From Rhodococcus jostii NBRC 16295 (GTDB lineage: Bacteria > Actinomycetota > Actinomycetes > Mycobacteriales > Mycobacteriaceae), in assembly GCF_001894825.1 (NCBI RefSeq), contig NZ_BCWY01000011.1, forward strand, positions 62,001 through 126,000: DNA of 64,000 bases, read 5' to 3'. The notes under the pieces were generated by a model. That model ran no database searches, was not told the origin of the DNA, and saw only the letters and a program-made list of their open reading frames with translations. A program made the position numbers and the translations under genes. Numbering within the stretch: the stretch's first letter is position 1; each line of letters opens with the position of its first letter. This document shows, one piece after another, positions 21,261-30,979 of this stretch.

Positions 21261-21704
21261 ATGACCATCAAATTGCATCACCTGCGCCCCGCACCCGGAG
21301 CCAAGTCCGACAAGATTCGCGTCGGTCGTGGTGAAGGCGGCAAGCGCGGCAAGACCGCCGGTCGCGGCACGAAGGGCACCAAGGCCCGCAAGAACGTGCC
21401 GGCCGCCTTCGAGGGTGGACAGATGCCGCTGCACATGCGTCTGCCCAAGCTCAAGGGTTTCACCAACCCGTTCCGCACCGAGTACCAGGTCGTCAACGTC
21501 GGCGACATCGCCCGTCTGTTCCCCGAGGGTGGACAGGTCACGGTCGAGGACCTCGTTGCCAAGGGTGCCGTTCGCAAGAACCAGCTCGTCAAGGTTCTCG
21601 GCGACGGCGACCTGACTGTCGCCGTTCAGGTGACGGTCGACAAGTTCACCGGCTCCGCCAAGGAGAAGATCGCTGCTGCCGGTGGTTCCGCCACCGAGCT
21701 GTGA
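21261..21704 (+). CDS. rplO: 50S ribosomal protein L15
   Basis: L15, 147 residues, late assembly protein of the 50S. It begins [15 protein letters not shown]; the Gly/Arg/Lys-rich core [24 protein letters not shown] and the [18 protein letters not shown] segment are diagnostic. It is the last gene before a strong hairpin terminator. Confidence 0.98.
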   Translation: MTIKLHHLRPAPGAKSDKIRVGRGEGGKRGKTAGRGTKGTKARKNVPAAFEGGQMPLHMRLPKLKGFTNPFRTEYQVVNVGDIARLFPEGGQVTVEDLVAKGAVRKNQLVKVLGDGDLTVAVQVTVDKFTGSAKEKIAAAGGSATEL

Positions 21705-21726
21705 GCTATCACCGCTAGCCAGTAGA

Positions 21727-21763
21727 TGGCCGCAGTACAGCCTTGCGCTGTACTGCGGCCATT
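21727..21763 (+). terminator. Perfect 16-bp hairpin terminator after rplO
   Basis: ATGGCCGCAGTACAGC (21727-21742) pairs exactly with GCTGTACTGCGGCCAT (21748-21763) around a 5-base loop, followed by TTG. It separates the ribosomal block from secY-adk-map. Confidence 0.85.
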
Positions 21764-21807
21764 TGCGGCTGTACGGGCAGCACTGCCGCAGGTCTCCCAG
21801 CTGTGCG

Positions 21808-21836
21808 TTCAGTTGCCACTGTTAGAGTTCTAGAGT
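21808..21836 (+). promoter_or_regulatory. Predicted secY promoter
   Basis: TTCAGT (21808-21813) and TAGAGT (21831-21836) are spaced by 17 bases; the -10 fits TANNNT. The -10 lies in a direct repeat of TAGAGTTC (21823-21838). secY starts 60 bases downstream. Its placement just after the rplO terminator supports an independent transcript. Confidence 0.4.
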
Positions 21837-21895
21837 TCATTCACGGACAAGTCTGCTTTCGACTTCGTCTCCCCACCGTCGTGCCAGGAGGATCT

Positions 21896-23209
21896 TTGCT
21901 TTCCGCCTTCGTCTCGGCCCTCAGGACCCCGGACCTGAGGCGGAAGATCCTCATCGCGCTCGGTCTCGTCGCGCTTTATCGCATCGGCGCGGTGATTCCG
22001 TCGCCGGGCGTCGACTACGGCAACGTCCGAGCCTGTGTCGATCAGCTGTCGGGCGGCGATTCCGCGGGTATCTACTCGCTGATCAACCTGTTCTCCGGCG
22101 GCGCACTGCTCCAGCTGTCCATTTTCGCGATCGGCATCATGCCGTACATCACGGCCAGCATCATCGTCCAGCTGTTGACGGTCGTCATTCCGAAGTTCGA
22201 GGAACTACGGAAGGAAGGCCAGTCCGGCCAGGCGAAGATGACGCAGTACACGCGTTATCTGTCGGTCGCCCTGGCGATCCTGCAGGCCACCGGCATCGTG
22301 GCGCTCGCATCGCGCGGCCAGCTGCTGCAGGGCTGCCAGGAAGAGATCATCGCCGACAAGAGCATCTTCGGTCTCGTGATCATCGTGCTGGTGATGACGG
22401 CCGGCGCTGCGCTCGTGATGTGGTTCGGTGAGGTCATCACCGAGCGTGGTGTCGGTAACGGCATGTCGCTGCTGATCTTCTCGGGTATCGCGTCCCGTCT
22501 GCCGTCCGAGGGCAAGGCCATCCTGGACAGCCGCGGGGGACTGATCTTCGCGATCATCTGCGTCGCGGCACTCGCCATCATCGCCGGCGTCGTCTTCGTC
22601 GAACAGGGGCAGCGGCGGATCCCCGTGCAGTACGCCAAGCGCATGGTCGGCCGCAAGATGTACGGCGGTTCGTCGACGTACCTGCCGCTCAAGGTCAACC
22701 AGGCCGGCATCATCCCGGTCATCTTCGCGTCGTCGCTGCTGTACCTGCCGAACCTCATCGCGCAGCTCACGGGCGCCACGTCGTCCGCCGACCCCAGTTG
22801 GTGGCAGCGGATCATCAACGAATATCTGGTGAATCCCAACAACCCGGTGTACATCGTCATCTACTTCGCGCTGATCGTGTTCTTCGTGTTCTTCTACGTC
22901 GCGATCACGTTCAATCCGGAAGAGCGCGCCGACGAGATGAAGAAGTTCGGCGGCTTCATCCCCGGTATCCGCCCGGGTCGCCCCACCGCGGACTACCTGA
23001 ATTACGTGCTCAACCGCATCACCGTTCCCGGCTCGATCTACCTCGGCCTGATCGCGGTGCTGCCCCACTTCTTCCTGTCCGGAAGCCAGACCTCCAGCAG
23101 CATCTTCGGTGGTGCGGCTGTGCTGATTCTCGTCAGCGTCGCCCTGGACACGGTCAAGCAGATCGAAAGTCAATTGATGCAACGTAACTACGAAGGGTTC
23201 CTCAAGTGA
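21896..23209 (+). CDS. secY: Preprotein translocase subunit SecY
   Basis: Central channel of the Sec translocon, 437 residues with ten predicted membrane helices. The TTG at 21896 is chosen because its product starts [16 protein letters not shown] like mycobacterial SecY and AGGAGG lies 4 bases before it; an in-frame GTG at 21881 is an alternative. Family motifs seen: [34 protein letters not shown] and [16 protein letters not shown] overlap with adk. Confidence 0.97.
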   Translation: MLSAFVSALRTPDLRRKILIALGLVALYRIGAVIPSPGVDYGNVRACVDQLSGGDSAGIYSLINLFSGGALLQLSIFAIGIMPYITASIIVQLLTVVIPKFEELRKEGQSGQAKMTQYTRYLSVALAILQATGIVALASRGQLLQGCQEEIIADKSIFGLVIIVLVMTAGAALVMWFGEVITERGVGNGMSLLIFSGIASRLPSEGKAILDSRGGLIFAIICVAALAIIAGVVFVEQGQRRIPVQYAKRMVGRKMYGGSSTYLPLKVNQAGIIPVIFASSLLYLPNLIAQLTGATSSADPSWWQRIINEYLVNPNNPVYIVIYFALIVFFVFFYVAITFNPEERADEMKKFGGFIPGIRPGRPTADYLNYVLNRITVPGSIYLGLIAVLPHFFLSGSQTSSSIFGGAAVLILVSVALDTVKQIESQLMQRNYEGFLK

Positions 23210-23751
23210 GACTTGTCCTCCTTGGTCCTCCCGGTGCAGGCAAGGGCACCCAGGCCGCGATTCTGTCCGAGAAGCTCGGCGTCCCCCACATCTCCACGGG
23301 CGATCTGTTCCGCGCGAACATCGGGCAGGCCACCCCCCTCGGCCTCGAAGCGAAGAAGTACCTCGACGCCGGCGACCTGGTTCCCAGCGAGATCACCAAC
23401 AACATGGTGAAGGCCCGTGTCGCCGAGCCGGACGCCGCCAACGGATTCCTCCTCGACGGTTTCCCGCGGACGGTCGATCAGGCTCAGGCGCTCGAAGCGA
23501 TCCTGACCGAGCAGAACACCAAGCTGGACGCCGTGCTGTCCTTCGTCGTCGACGAGGACGTCGTGGTCGAGCGGATGCTGGCCCGAGGCCGCGCCGACGA
23601 CAAGGAAGACGTCATCCGCAACCGCCTCCGGGTGTACCGCGAAGAGACCGCGCCGTTGCTGGACTACTACAAGGACCAGCTGGTGACCGTCGACGCCTTG
23701 GGTGAGGTCGACGAGGTCAACGCTCGCGCACTGGGAGCGCTGGGTAAGTAA
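23206..23751 (+). CDS. adk: Adenylate kinase
   Basis: Converts ATP + AMP to 2 ADP in the cytoplasm. 181 residues, the short-lid class without a zinc finger, as in M. tuberculosis. P-loop [10 protein letters not shown] at residues 7-16; NMP-binding [16 protein letters not shown] motif near residue 84. GTG start overlapping the secY stop by 4 bases; the stop shares a base with map. The secY-adk-map order is classical. Confidence 0.98.
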   Translation: MRLVLLGPPGAGKGTQAAILSEKLGVPHISTGDLFRANIGQATPLGLEAKKYLDAGDLVPSEITNNMVKARVAEPDAANGFLLDGFPRTVDQAQALEAILTEQNTKLDAVLSFVVDEDVVVERMLARGRADDKEDVIRNRLRVYREETAPLLDYYKDQLVTVDALGEVDEVNARALGALGK

Positions 23752-24548
23752 TGGGCTTCGGGCGTAAGCGCAAGGTCGTTCCGTTCCGGACCGCCGGCGA
23801 GCTCGACGCGATGGCGGCAGCCGGCGCCATCGTCGGTGCAGCTCTGGTGGCGGTGCGCGATGCGGCGAAGCCGGGTGTGAGCACGCTCGAGCTCGACGAG
23901 GTGGCCGAATCGGTCATCCGCGACGCCGGCGCCGTGCCGTCGTTCAAGGGCTACCACGGGTTCAGCGGATCGATCTGTTCGTCCGTGAACGATCGTGTGG
24001 TGCACGGGATTCCCTCGGCGGAAGACATTCTCGCCGAGGGAGACCTCGTCTCCATCGACTGCGGTGCCATCCTCGAAGGCTGGCACGGCGACTCCGCGTG
24101 GACGTTCGGCGTCGGAGACATCATCGAGGCGGATCTGCAGCTGAGCGAGGCGACTCGCCTGTCCATGGAGGCGGGGATCGCGGCGATGCTGCCCGGCAAC
24201 CGCCTCACCGACATCTCCCACGCGATCGAACTCGGTACCCGCGCCGCCGAGGTCGCCCACGACCGCAAGTACGGCATCGTCGACGGCTACGGCGGTCACG
24301 GTATCGGCCGGGAAATGCACATGGAGCCGTTCCTCGCCAACGAGGGCGCTCCGGGCAAGGGCCCGCAACTTGTGGTCGGTTCCGTTCTGGCCATCGAACC
24401 GATGTTGACCCTCGGCACCACCGACACCGTTGTCCTCGAAGACGACTGGACCGTCGTCACCACCGACGGCACCCGTGCCGCGCACTGGGAGCACACGGTC
24501 GCGGTCACCGAGAACGGACCGCGCATCCTCACCCTGCGGCCGGAGTAG
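23751..24548 (+). CDS. map: Methionine aminopeptidase type I
   Basis: Removes the initiator Met from nascent proteins. 265 residues. The five metal ligands can be read: D103, D114, H183, E216 and E247, within [39 protein letters not shown] and [10 protein letters not shown]. The N-terminus is short, so this is the MetAP form without the SH3-binding extension. One-base overlap with adk. Confidence 0.97.
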   Translation: MGFGRKRKVVPFRTAGELDAMAAAGAIVGAALVAVRDAAKPGVSTLELDEVAESVIRDAGAVPSFKGYHGFSGSICSSVNDRVVHGIPSAEDILAEGDLVSIDCGAILEGWHGDSAWTFGVGDIIEADLQLSEATRLSMEAGIAAMLPGNRLTDISHAIELGTRAAEVAHDRKYGIVDGYGGHGIGREMHMEPFLANEGAPGKGPQLVVGSVLAIEPMLTLGTTDTVVLEDDWTVVTTDGTRAAHWEHTVAVTENGPRILTLRPE

Positions 24549-24569
24549 CGCTCGCACGAGGGCGTGGGC

Positions 24570-25007
24570 CTACACGTCGATCAGCAGAGTCACCGGTCCG
24601 TCGTTGACGAGGCTGATCTCCATGTGTTCGCCGAACACGCCGGTCTCGACGGTCGCGCCCAGTTCCCGTAGGGCGCCGCTGAATGCCTCCACCAGTGGTT
24701 CCGCGACGGGCCTCGGCGCCGCCGCCGACCAGGACGGTCGCCGGCCGCGGCGAGTGTCCGCCATGAGTGTGAACTGACTGGCGACGAGCACCGGGGCGTC
24801 GAGGTCCGACGCGGACTGCTCGTTCTCCAGGATGCGCATGGTCCACACCTTCTTCGCGAGCAGAGCCGCCTTCGCCGCGTCGTCCGTGTGGGTGACCCCG
24901 ACCAGGACGAGTAGTCCGTGACCGCCCGCCGGGGGAGTGATCCGCCCGACCTCGGTGTCGTCGACCCGTACCGACGCGGACGTCACTCGCTGTACCAGGG
25001 CGCGCAC
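24570..25007 (-). CDS. dtd: D-aminoacyl-tRNA deacylase
   Basis: Hydrolyses D-aminoacyl-tRNA, a translation proofreading enzyme. About 145 residues. Motifs: [12 protein letters not shown] at the start, [17 protein letters not shown] in the middle (the SQFTL catalytic motif) and the C-terminal [11 protein letters not shown] (the NxGPVT motif). The GTG at 25007 matches the family N-terminus; an ATG at 25016 would add three residues. It is convergent with map and divergent from infA. Confidence 0.95.
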   Translation of the reverse strand: MRALVQRVTSASVRVDDTEVGRITPPAGGHGLLVLVGVTHTDDAAKAALLAKKVWTMRILENEQSASDLDAPVLVASQFTLMADTRRGRRPSWSAAAPRPVAEPLVEAFSGALRELGATVETGVFGEHMEISLVNDGPVTLLIDV

Positions 25008-25087
25008 GAACACCATCCTTCGAGTCGGAGCCGGTTGCTTTCGGACGAGGGATCGATGCCGGCGGGCAGGTCCGCCGCGGACCGCAT

Positions 25088-25116
25088 TTGGCCTGGTGAG
25101 CAATTTCCCGTAACAT
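25088..25116 (+). promoter_or_regulatory. Predicted promoter of the infA operon
   Basis: TTGGCC (25088-25093) and TAACAT (25111-25116) are separated by exactly 17 bases. This would give an infA leader of about 150 bases. It lies in the divergent dtd/infA intergenic region. Confidence 0.6.
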
Positions 25117-25271
25117 GGATCAACGGTGCGCTATGCGTACCGGTTGTCTGCGTGCCCAGTGCCGGATTTGATCCGGATTGTTCATGTTTCGACCGGTGAA
25201 GATCCCATTGGGCGCCACGGTAACGGAAACAGATGCAATAAGCACGCCAAACCACATGGATCGCGGAGGAT

Positions 25272-25493
25272 ATGGCTAAGAAAGACGGGGCCATCGAGGT
25301 CGAGGGACGAGTAGTCGAGCCGCTGCCCAATGCGATGTTCCGCATTGAGCTCGAGAACGGCCACAAGGTTCTCGCCCACATCAGCGGAAAGATGCGTCAG
25401 CACTACATTCGCATCCTCCCGGAAGATCGCGTTGTCGTAGAGCTCTCGCCCTACGACTTGTCGCGCGGACGCATCGTTTACCGGTACAAGTAA
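25272..25493 (+). CDS. infA: Translation initiation factor IF-1
   Basis: IF-1, 73 residues, an OB-fold protein that occupies the 30S A site during initiation. The sequence [31 protein letters not shown] N-terminus and [39 protein letters not shown]-terminal half are diagnostic. GGAGG precedes the ATG. First gene of the infA-rpmJ-rpsM-rpsK-rpsD block. Confidence 0.98.
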
Positions 25494-25579
25494 AACTTCC
25501 CCGCCCGACCAGGTCGGGGAGAAGTACGTCCGCTGCGGATCTGCGTAGTGGGCTGCCACAAAACAGGAGATCAGAAGAC

Positions 25580-25693
25580 GTGAAGGTTCAGCCGAGCGTC
25601 AAGAAGATCTGCGAGAAGTGCAAGGTGATCCGTCGTAACGGCCGGGTCATGGTGATCTGCGAGAACCTGCGCCACAAGCAGCGTCAGGGCTAG
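25580..25693 (+). CDS. rpmJ: 50S ribosomal protein L36
   Basis: L36, 37 residues, a small gene easily missed. It begins [19 protein letters not shown]. The zinc ligands C11, C14, C27 and H32 are present, so this is the zinc-type L36. GTG start. It lies 86 bases after infA and 221 bases before rpsM. Confidence 0.96.
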   Translation: MKVQPSVKKICEKCKVIRRNGRVMVICENLRHKQRQG

Positions 25694-25914
25694 ATCTCCG
25701 CTTTTCGAGGATCTGCTTGGCAACAAGCAAAGATGACCTCCCAGCACCAGCCAGTACTCACGGCTTTCGAGCACGTACTGGTTCACCCCCGGCACGGAGG
25801 CCGGGGCCCCACTGAGTTAGTTGAAGCATTGTCGGTCGCGAGACCGCCGACGTTTGAAGAGGCACAGGGGATGGACTGGGAGCAGACCTCCGCACACCGA
25901 TAGGAAATGCCGAC

Positions 25915-26289
25915 ATGGCACGTCTCGCAGGTGTCGATCTTCCCCGTGAAAAGCGGATGGAGATCGCACTTACTTACATCTACGGCATCGGCCGTACCCG
26001 CTCCAAGGAGATCCTGGACGCCACCGGCGTCAGCCCGGATCTGCGGAGCAAGGATCTCTCGGACGAGGATCTGGCCAAGCTCCGCGAGTACATCGAGGAG
26101 TCGCTGAAGGTCGAGGGTGACCTTCGCCGCGAGGTCCAGGCCGACATCCGACGCAAGATCGAGATCGGCTGCTACCAGGGCCTGCGCCACCGTCGTGGTC
26201 TGCCCGTGCGTGGTCAGCGCACCAAGACCAACGCCCGCACCCGTAAGGGTCCGAAGCGCACCATTGCAGGCAAGAAGAAGGCGAAGTAA
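25915..26289 (+). CDS. rpsM: 30S ribosomal protein S13
   Basis: S13, 124 residues, 30S head protein bridging to the 50S. It starts [26 protein letters not shown]; the C-terminal [26 protein letters not shown] tail is diagnostic. The 220-base gap upstream contains a short GC-rich inverted repeat (CCCCGGC/GCCGGGG near 25788-25808) and probably a promoter that I could not define. One-base overlap with rpsK. Confidence 0.98.
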   Translation: MARLAGVDLPREKRMEIALTYIYGIGRTRSKEILDATGVSPDLRSKDLSDEDLAKLREYIEESLKVEGDLRREVQADIRRKIEIGCYQGLRHRRGLPVRGQRTKTNARTRKGPKRTIAGKKKAK

Positions 26290-26702
26290 TGCCCCCCAAG
26301 TCACGTGGCACCGGTCCGAAGAAGACCCAGAAGGCGCGTCGCAGGGACAAGAAGAACGTCCCGCACGGCGCCGCTCACATCAAGAGCACGTTCAACAACA
26401 CCATCGTGTCCATCACGGACCCCGCCGGAAACGTGATTTCCTGGGCGTCCTCGGGACACGTCGGCTTCAAGGGTTCGCGCAAGTCGACCCCGTTCGCCGC
26501 TCAGCTGGCAGCAGAGAACGCGGCCCGCAAGGCGCAGGAGCACGGTGTGAAGAAGGTCGACGTCTTCGTCAAGGGCCCCGGCTCCGGCCGTGAGACCGCG
26601 ATCCGCTCGCTTCAGGCCGCAGGCCTCGAGGTCGGCACCATCTCCGATGTCACCCCCCAGCCGCACAACGGCTGCCGTCCGCCCAAGCGGCGTCGGGTCT
26701 AG
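26289..26702 (+). CDS. rpsK: 30S ribosomal protein S11
   Basis: S11, 137 residues, 30S platform protein. Motifs: [38 protein letters not shown] and the C-terminal [18 protein letters not shown]. It shares the A of its start with the rpsM stop. Confidence 0.98.
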   Translation: MPPKSRGTGPKKTQKARRRDKKNVPHGAAHIKSTFNNTIVSITDPAGNVISWASSGHVGFKGSRKSTPFAAQLAAENAARKAQEHGVKKVDVFVKGPGSGRETAIRSLQAAGLEVGTISDVTPQPHNGCRPPKRRRV

Positions 26703-26724
26703 CGGGAAGGATAGGTAGAAGAAA

Positions 26725-27330
26725 ATGGCACGTTATACCGGACCCATCACCCGCAAGTCGCGTCGTCTGCGCGTCGACCTCGTTGGAGGCGACCAGGCGT
26801 TCGAGCGTCGTCCCTACCCGCCGGGCCAGCACGGCCGCGCGCGGATCAAGGAGAGCGAGTACCTGCTCCAGCTGCAGGAGAAGCAGAAGGCTCGCTTCAC
26901 CTACGGCGTCATGGAGAAGCAGTTCCGCCTGTACTACAAGGAGGCGAACAACCGCCCCGGTAAAACCGGCGAGAACCTGCTCCGCATCCTGGAGTCGCGT
27001 CTCGACAACGTCGTGTACCGCGCCGGACTGGCTCGCACCCGCCGCCAGGCCCGTCAGCTGGTCACCCACGGCCACCTCCTTGTGAACAACAAGAAGGTCG
27101 ACATCCCCAGCTACCGCGTCTCGCAGTACGACATCATCGATGTCAAGGACAAGTCGCTGTCGACGCTTCCCTTCCAGGTTGCGCGCGAGACCCAGGGTGA
27201 TCGCCCGATCCCGGGTTGGCTGCAGGTTGTCGGTGGACGTCTCCGGGTTCTGGTTCACCAGCTTCCCGAGCGTGCGCAGATCGACGTTCCTCTGCAGGAA
27301 CAGCTCATCGTCGAGTACTACTCGAAGTAG
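26725..27330 (+). CDS. rpsD: 30S ribosomal protein S4
   Basis: S4, 201 residues, primary 16S-binding protein and accuracy determinant. It begins [19 protein letters not shown]; the S4 RNA-binding domain ([30 protein letters not shown]) lies around residues 92-121. No zinc Cys cluster is present at the N-terminus, so this is the Cys-free form. It is followed by a perfect 19-bp hairpin before rpoA. Confidence 0.98.
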   Translation: MARYTGPITRKSRRLRVDLVGGDQAFERRPYPPGQHGRARIKESEYLLQLQEKQKARFTYGVMEKQFRLYYKEANNRPGKTGENLLRILESRLDNVVYRAGLARTRRQARQLVTHGHLLVNNKKVDIPSYRVSQYDIIDVKDKSLSTLPFQVARETQGDRPIPGWLQVVGGRLRVLVHQLPERAQIDVPLQEQLIVEYYSK

Positions 27331-27338
27331 GCCTCTCG

Positions 27339-27386
27339 GCCCGTGCGCCTTTCCGGTGGTTCCGACTACCGGAAAGGCGCACGGGC
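27339..27386 (+). terminator. Perfect 19-bp hairpin between rpsD and rpoA
   Basis: The arm at 27339-27357 (GCCCGTGCGCCTTTCCGGT) pairs exactly with 27368-27386; the loop is 10 bases. No U-tract follows. It sits in the middle of an otherwise conserved rpsM-rpsK-rpsD-rpoA-rplQ operon, so it may attenuate rather than end transcription, or mark an RNA processing site. Confidence 0.7.
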
Positions 27387-27446
27387 ACGAAGTGCCTTTC
27401 CCATCGTGGGCGTCAAATAGCGGACGCCCGTACAGGAGGAAATCCA

Positions 27447-28508
27447 ATGCTCATTTCTCAGCGACCCACGCTGACCGAAGAGGTCATCGCTGACAACCGC
27501 TCGAAGTTCGTCATCGAGCCCCTCGAGCCAGGCTTCGGGTACACCCTCGGCAACTCGCTCCGTCGCACGCTGCTCTCGTCTATTCCCGGCGCAGCTGTCA
27601 CGAGCATCCGCATCGACGGCGTTCTGCACGAGTTCACCACAGTTCCCGGTGTGAAGGAAGATGTCACCGACATCATCCTGAACCTCAAGGGCCTCGTCGT
27701 GAGCTCCGAAGAGGACGAGCCGGTCACCATGTACGTCCGCAAGCAGGGCCCCGGCGCTGTGACTGCAGGCGACATCGTGCCCCCGGCCGGCGTCACCGTG
27801 AACAACCCGGATCTGCACATCGCCACCCTGAACGACAAGGGAAAGCTGGAGATCGAGCTCGTCGTCGAGCGCGGTCGCGGCTACGTCCCCGCCGTCCAGA
27901 ACAAGGCGTCCGGCGCCGAGATCGGCCGTATTCCGGTCGACTCGATCTACTCGCCGGTGCTCAAGGTCACCTACAAGGTGGAGGCCACCCGCGTCGAGCA
28001 GCGCACCGACTTCGATCGGCTCGTGCTCGATGTGGAAACCAAGAACTCCATCACCGCTCGGGACGCGCTCGCTTCGGCGGGCAAGACCCTGGTTGAGCTC
28101 TTCGGCCTGGCCCGTGAGCTGAACGTCGAAGCAGAAGGCATCGAGATCGGACCCTCGCCCGCCGAGGCCGATCACATTGCTTCGTTCGGACTGCCCATCG
28201 AGGACCTGGACCTGACGGTCCGTTCCTACAACTGCCTCAAGCGCGAAGGTGTTCACACCGTCGGTGAGCTTGTCGGCCGTACCGAGTCCGATCTGCTCGA
28301 CATCCGCAACTTCGGACAGAAGTCCATCGACGAGGTGAAGGTCAAGCTGCATTCGCTCGGCCTGGCCCTCAAGGACAGCCCCGCATCCTTCGATCCCACC
28401 ACCGTTGCCGGCTACGACGCCGCCACCGGAACGTGGAGCGACACGGACGCCGGTTCCTTCGGTGATGCCGAGGGCACCGAGGACTACGCCGAGACCGAAC
28501 AGCTGTAG
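27447..28508 (+). CDS. rpoA: DNA-directed RNA polymerase subunit alpha
   Basis: RNAP alpha, 353 residues, scaffold for core assembly and activator contact. The N-terminal domain starts [17 protein letters not shown] with the dimer motif [19 protein letters not shown]. The C-terminal domain (about residues 250-310) carries [39 protein letters not shown], which binds UP elements. An acidic tail follows. AGGAGG precedes the ATG. Confidence 0.99.
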   Translation: MLISQRPTLTEEVIADNRSKFVIEPLEPGFGYTLGNSLRRTLLSSIPGAAVTSIRIDGVLHEFTTVPGVKEDVTDIILNLKGLVVSSEEDEPVTMYVRKQGPGAVTAGDIVPPAGVTVNNPDLHIATLNDKGKLEIELVVERGRGYVPAVQNKASGAEIGRIPVDSIYSPVLKVTYKVEATRVEQRTDFDRLVLDVETKNSITARDALASAGKTLVELFGLARELNVEAEGIEIGPSPAEADHIASFGLPIEDLDLTVRSYNCLKREGVHTVGELVGRTESDLLDIRNFGQKSIDEVKVKLHSLGLALKDSPASFDPTTVAGYDAATGTWSDTDAGSFGDAEGTEDYAETEQL

Positions 28509-28535
28509 CTCACGGTCCTTTACTAGGAGATCATC

Positions 28536-29132
28536 ATGCCCAAGCCCAAGAAGGGTGCCCGCTTCGGCGGGTCGGCTTCGCACCAGAAGGCGATCTTCGC
28601 CAATCTGGCTACCGCGCTCTTCGAGCACGGCCGCATCACCACCACGGAGTCCAAGGCCAAGGCCCTGCGCCCGTACGCCGAGAAGCTCGTCACGCACGCC
28701 AAGGCCGGAACCCTGGCTCACCGTCGCGAGGTTCTGAAGGTCATCCGCAACAAGGATGTCGTGCACACCCTGTTCGCGGAGATCGGCCCGTTCTACGCCG
28801 ATCGTGACGGCGGCTACACCCGCATCATCAAGACGGTCCCCCGCAAGGGCGACAACGCGCCGATGGCGATCATCGAGCTCGTCAAGGAGAAGACCGTCAC
28901 CTCCGAGGCCGACCGCGCTCGTCGCGTGAAGGCATCGAAGGATGCGCCGGCTGCAGCTCCCGCCGAGGAGAACGTCGTCGAGGCCGTCGAGGCCGAGGCA
29001 ACCGACGCCGAGGTCGAGAACGCTGACGCCGTCGTCGAGGCCATCGAGGACGAGTCCGCCACCGCGGCCGACGCGCCTGAAGCCGAAGAGGCGAAGGATG
29101 CCTCGGCGGCCGAAGAGGCCAAGAAGGACTAG
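28536..29132 (+). CDS. rplQ: 50S ribosomal protein L17 with acidic C-terminal extension
   Basis: L17, 198 residues. The first 120 residues are the standard fold ([41 protein letters not shown]). The remaining roughly 75 residues are Ala/Glu/Val/Asp-rich and strongly acidic, ending in EEAKKD. E. coli L17 is about 127 residues; actinobacterial L17 proteins often carry such tails. It follows rpoA after 27 bases. Confidence 0.97.
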   Translation: MPKPKKGARFGGSASHQKAIFANLATALFEHGRITTTESKAKALRPYAEKLVTHAKAGTLAHRREVLKVIRNKDVVHTLFAEIGPFYADRDGGYTRIIKTVPRKGDNAPMAIIELVKEKTVTSEADRARRVKASKDAPAAAPAEENVVEAVEAEATDAEVENADAVVEAIEDESATAADAPEAEEAKDASAAEEAKKD

Positions 29133-29137
29133 TCCAC

Positions 29138-30031
29138 TTGGTTTCGGCACACGCTGAATCGAACGAGCCCGTCGTCCCCGAGAGGGACGGCGGGCCCGTT
29201 TCGTATGAGACCACCCGGCTGCGCCTGGACATCGCCTACGACGGAACGGATTTCTCCGGGTGGGCCCGCCAGAACGGCTTGCGGACCGTGTGCGGGGAGA
29301 TCGAGGAGAAGCTCGGCGCCGTCCTGCGCACCCCCTTGCAACTGACCGTGGCGGGGCGAACCGATGCCGGGGTCCACGCCACCGGTCAGGTGGCGCACGT
29401 CGACGTTCCGGTCGACGCGCTGCCGGACGATCCGTCCAGGCTGGTCCGCCGGCTCGCGCGGTTCCTCCCGAAAGACGTGCGCATCAAGCGGATCTTTTTC
29501 GCGCCCGAGCACTTCGACGCGCGGTTCTCCGCGATGCGCCGGCATTACGAGTACCGCCTGACGTCGGCGGCCTACGGTGCAGATCCGCTCCGGGCCCGGG
29601 ACACGGTGTCGTACCCGAAGGTCCTCGATCTCGACCTCCTGCGCTCGGCGTCCGCGACGCTGCTGGGGTTGCACGACTTCGCGGCGTTCTGCAAACGCCG
29701 CGAAGGCGCCACGACCGTCCGGGATCTCCAACGTTTCGACTGGGAGCGCGACGGCGACGTGTTCACCGCCTTCGTCAGCGCGGACGCGTTCTGCTGGTCG
29801 ATGGTGCGCAGTCTCGTCGGCGCGGTCCTGGCGGTGGGGGAGGGCCGGCGCGATCTCGACTGGATCGAGGGGCTGCTCCGGGAGACGTCGCGGTCGAGCT
29901 CGATTCTGGTGGCTCCCGCTCACGGACTCTGTCTCGTCCGCGTCGACTATCCCGAAGACGCAGACCTGGCGGCACGCAATCGGATCACCCGAGACGTCCG
30001 GACCGTGCCGGGCGGCTGCTGCGGCGACTGA
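29138..30031 (+). CDS. truA: tRNA pseudouridine(38-40) synthase TruA
   Basis: Makes pseudouridine at positions 38-40 of tRNA anticodon arms. 297 residues. The catalytic Asp lies in [35 protein letters not shown] opens the conserved domain at about residue 26, and [22 protein letters not shown] is near the C-terminus. The only plausible upstream start is the TTG at 29138; a hairpin that could end the rplQ transcript lies inside the first 20 codons, so the start is uncertain. Confidence 0.93.
   Translation: MVSAHAESNEPVVPERDGGPVSYETTRLRLDIAYDGTDFSGWARQNGLRTVCGEIEEKLGAVLRTPLQLTVAGRTDAGVHATGQVAHVDVPVDALPDDPSRLVRRLARFLPKDVRIKRIFFAPEHFDARFSAMRRHYEYRLTSAAYGADPLRARDTVSYPKVLDLDLLRSASATLLGLHDFAAFCKRREGATTVRDLQRFDWERDGDVFTAFVSADAFCWSMVRSLVGAVLAVGEGRRDLDWIEGLLRETSRSSSILVAPAHGLCLVRVDYPEDADLAARNRITRDVRTVPGGCCGD
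29167..29195 (+). terminator. Hairpin inside the 5' end of truA, probable rplQ terminator
   Basis: GCCCGTCGTCCC (29167-29178) pairs with GGGACGGCGGGC (29184-29195) with one wobble and a 5-base loop, and CCGTTTCG follows. It looks like an end-of-operon terminator 35 bases after rplQ, yet it falls within the open reading frame of truA. Confidence 0.6.
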
Positions 30032-30080
30032 AGGCCGATCGCCGACACCGAAGGATCTCCCCGGAAGAAGGAGCCAGTTC

Positions 30081-30647
30081 ATGACCGCAGTCGAACCCGT
30101 CCGGATAGAGATCATCGTCGGATCCGTCAGGGTCGGCCGGATCGCTCCCGTCGTCACCCGCTGGTTCGCCGAACGCGCTCGCGCCTACCCGGGACTCGAC
30201 GCCGGGATCATCGATCTGGCCGACACCGCGTTGCCGCAGGATCTCGGCGCGTCCCCGGCCACGGACGACTTCCGGGAGCGGGTGGGACGAGCCGACGGGT
30301 TCGTGGCCGTCACCTCCGAGTACAACCACGGTTACCCGGCCGCGCTGAAGACCGCGTTCGACAGCGTCAAGCACGAATGGCGCTCGAAGCCCATCGGATT
30401 CGTGTCCTACGGAGGGTTGGCCGGTGGGTTGCGCGCGACCGAACAACTGCGTCAGGTGGTGGCCGAACTGCACATGGTGTCGGTGCGGCAGAGCGTGAGC
30501 TTCCACCAGGTGCGCAAGAGATTCGACGACGAGGGGCAGACCTCGGACGGCGCCGCCGTCGACTCGGCGGACCGCATGCTCGCAGAACTGGTGTGGTGGG
30601 CCGACGCCACCCGCGTCCAGCGCGCGAACACCCCGTATCCCGGCTAG
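30081..30647 (+). CDS. NADPH-dependent FMN reductase family protein
   Basis: A flavodoxin-fold NAD(P)H:FMN reductase-like protein, 188 residues. The N-terminal IIVGSVRVGRIAPVVTRWF loop would bind the FMN phosphate, and TSEYNHGYPAALKTAFDSVKHEW around residue 75 is the conserved family segment. GAAGGAG lies 7 bases before the ATG. It could act in quinone or flavin reduction; the substrate is unknown. It follows truA after 49 bases and may be cotranscribed. Confidence 0.88.
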   Translation: MTAVEPVRIEIIVGSVRVGRIAPVVTRWFAERARAYPGLDAGIIDLADTALPQDLGASPATDDFRERVGRADGFVAVTSEYNHGYPAALKTAFDSVKHEWRSKPIGFVSYGGLAGGLRATEQLRQVVAELHMVSVRQSVSFHQVRKRFDDEGQTSDGAAVDSADRMLAELVWWADATRVQRANTPYPG

Positions 30648-30790
30648 TACCGGTACACCGGCTGGTACTCGTCCACCGCGCGTGGCCGTCCGATGAACGC
30701 CGTCTCGGACGAGCTTGTGACCAGCATCAGTTCGATGCTCGTCCTGCCGGTCGACAGCAGGATGCGGTCGCCCAGCGCGTTCGGCTGGAC
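30644..30790 (-). pseudogene. C-terminal remnant of an unidentified minus-strand gene
   Basis: A reading frame ending at 30644 (last residues VDEYQPVYRY) has G or C at more than 90 percent of third codon positions over about 48 codons, as expected for real coding DNA here, while the overlapping frames do not. It has no start or N-terminal half; coding character fades at about 30790, where remnant coding on the other strand begins. The family is not recognised. It overlaps the FMN reductase stop by 4 bases. Confidence 0.45.
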
Positions 30791-30811
30791 GATGGACAGG
30801 TCCGGTTCAGC

Positions 30812-30961
30812 GCCCGGGCAAACTACCAAGATGTGCAGGCGAAGTGGGACCGCGCTCACGAGGATCTGCTCCAGGTTCTGCAGACGATCGCGAAGGTCGT
30901 CCAGGACGGCGTCGTCGATATGCAGACTGTAGAAGACCGGAACGCCACGGCGTGGCTCTGA
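30812..30961 (+). pseudogene. C-terminal remnant of a WXG100 (EsxT-like) protein
   Basis: The last 50 codons ending at 30961 read ARANYQDVQAKWDRAHEDLL, then VLQTIAKVVQDGVVD, then DRNATAW. This is the second helix of a WXG100 protein: the AxxYxxxQxKWxxA...L pattern and the RxAxAW end resemble EsxT of ESX-4. The first helix and an in-frame WXG turn are missing, and no start codon is in place. In M. tuberculosis the ESX-4 cluster lies between truA and rplM, the position seen here. Confidence 0.6.
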
Positions 30962-30979
30962 TCATCGCGTGACATGCCG

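Noticed and set aside
21743..21895. N-terminal extension of secY
   Set aside because: The extended frame starts inside the rplO terminator loop and contains the likely secY promoter; SecY homology starts at 21896.
24549..25116. Overlapping 195-codon minus-strand frame at dtd
   Set aside because: Arg/Gly-rich shadow; the dtd frame carries the SQFTL and NDGPVT motifs.
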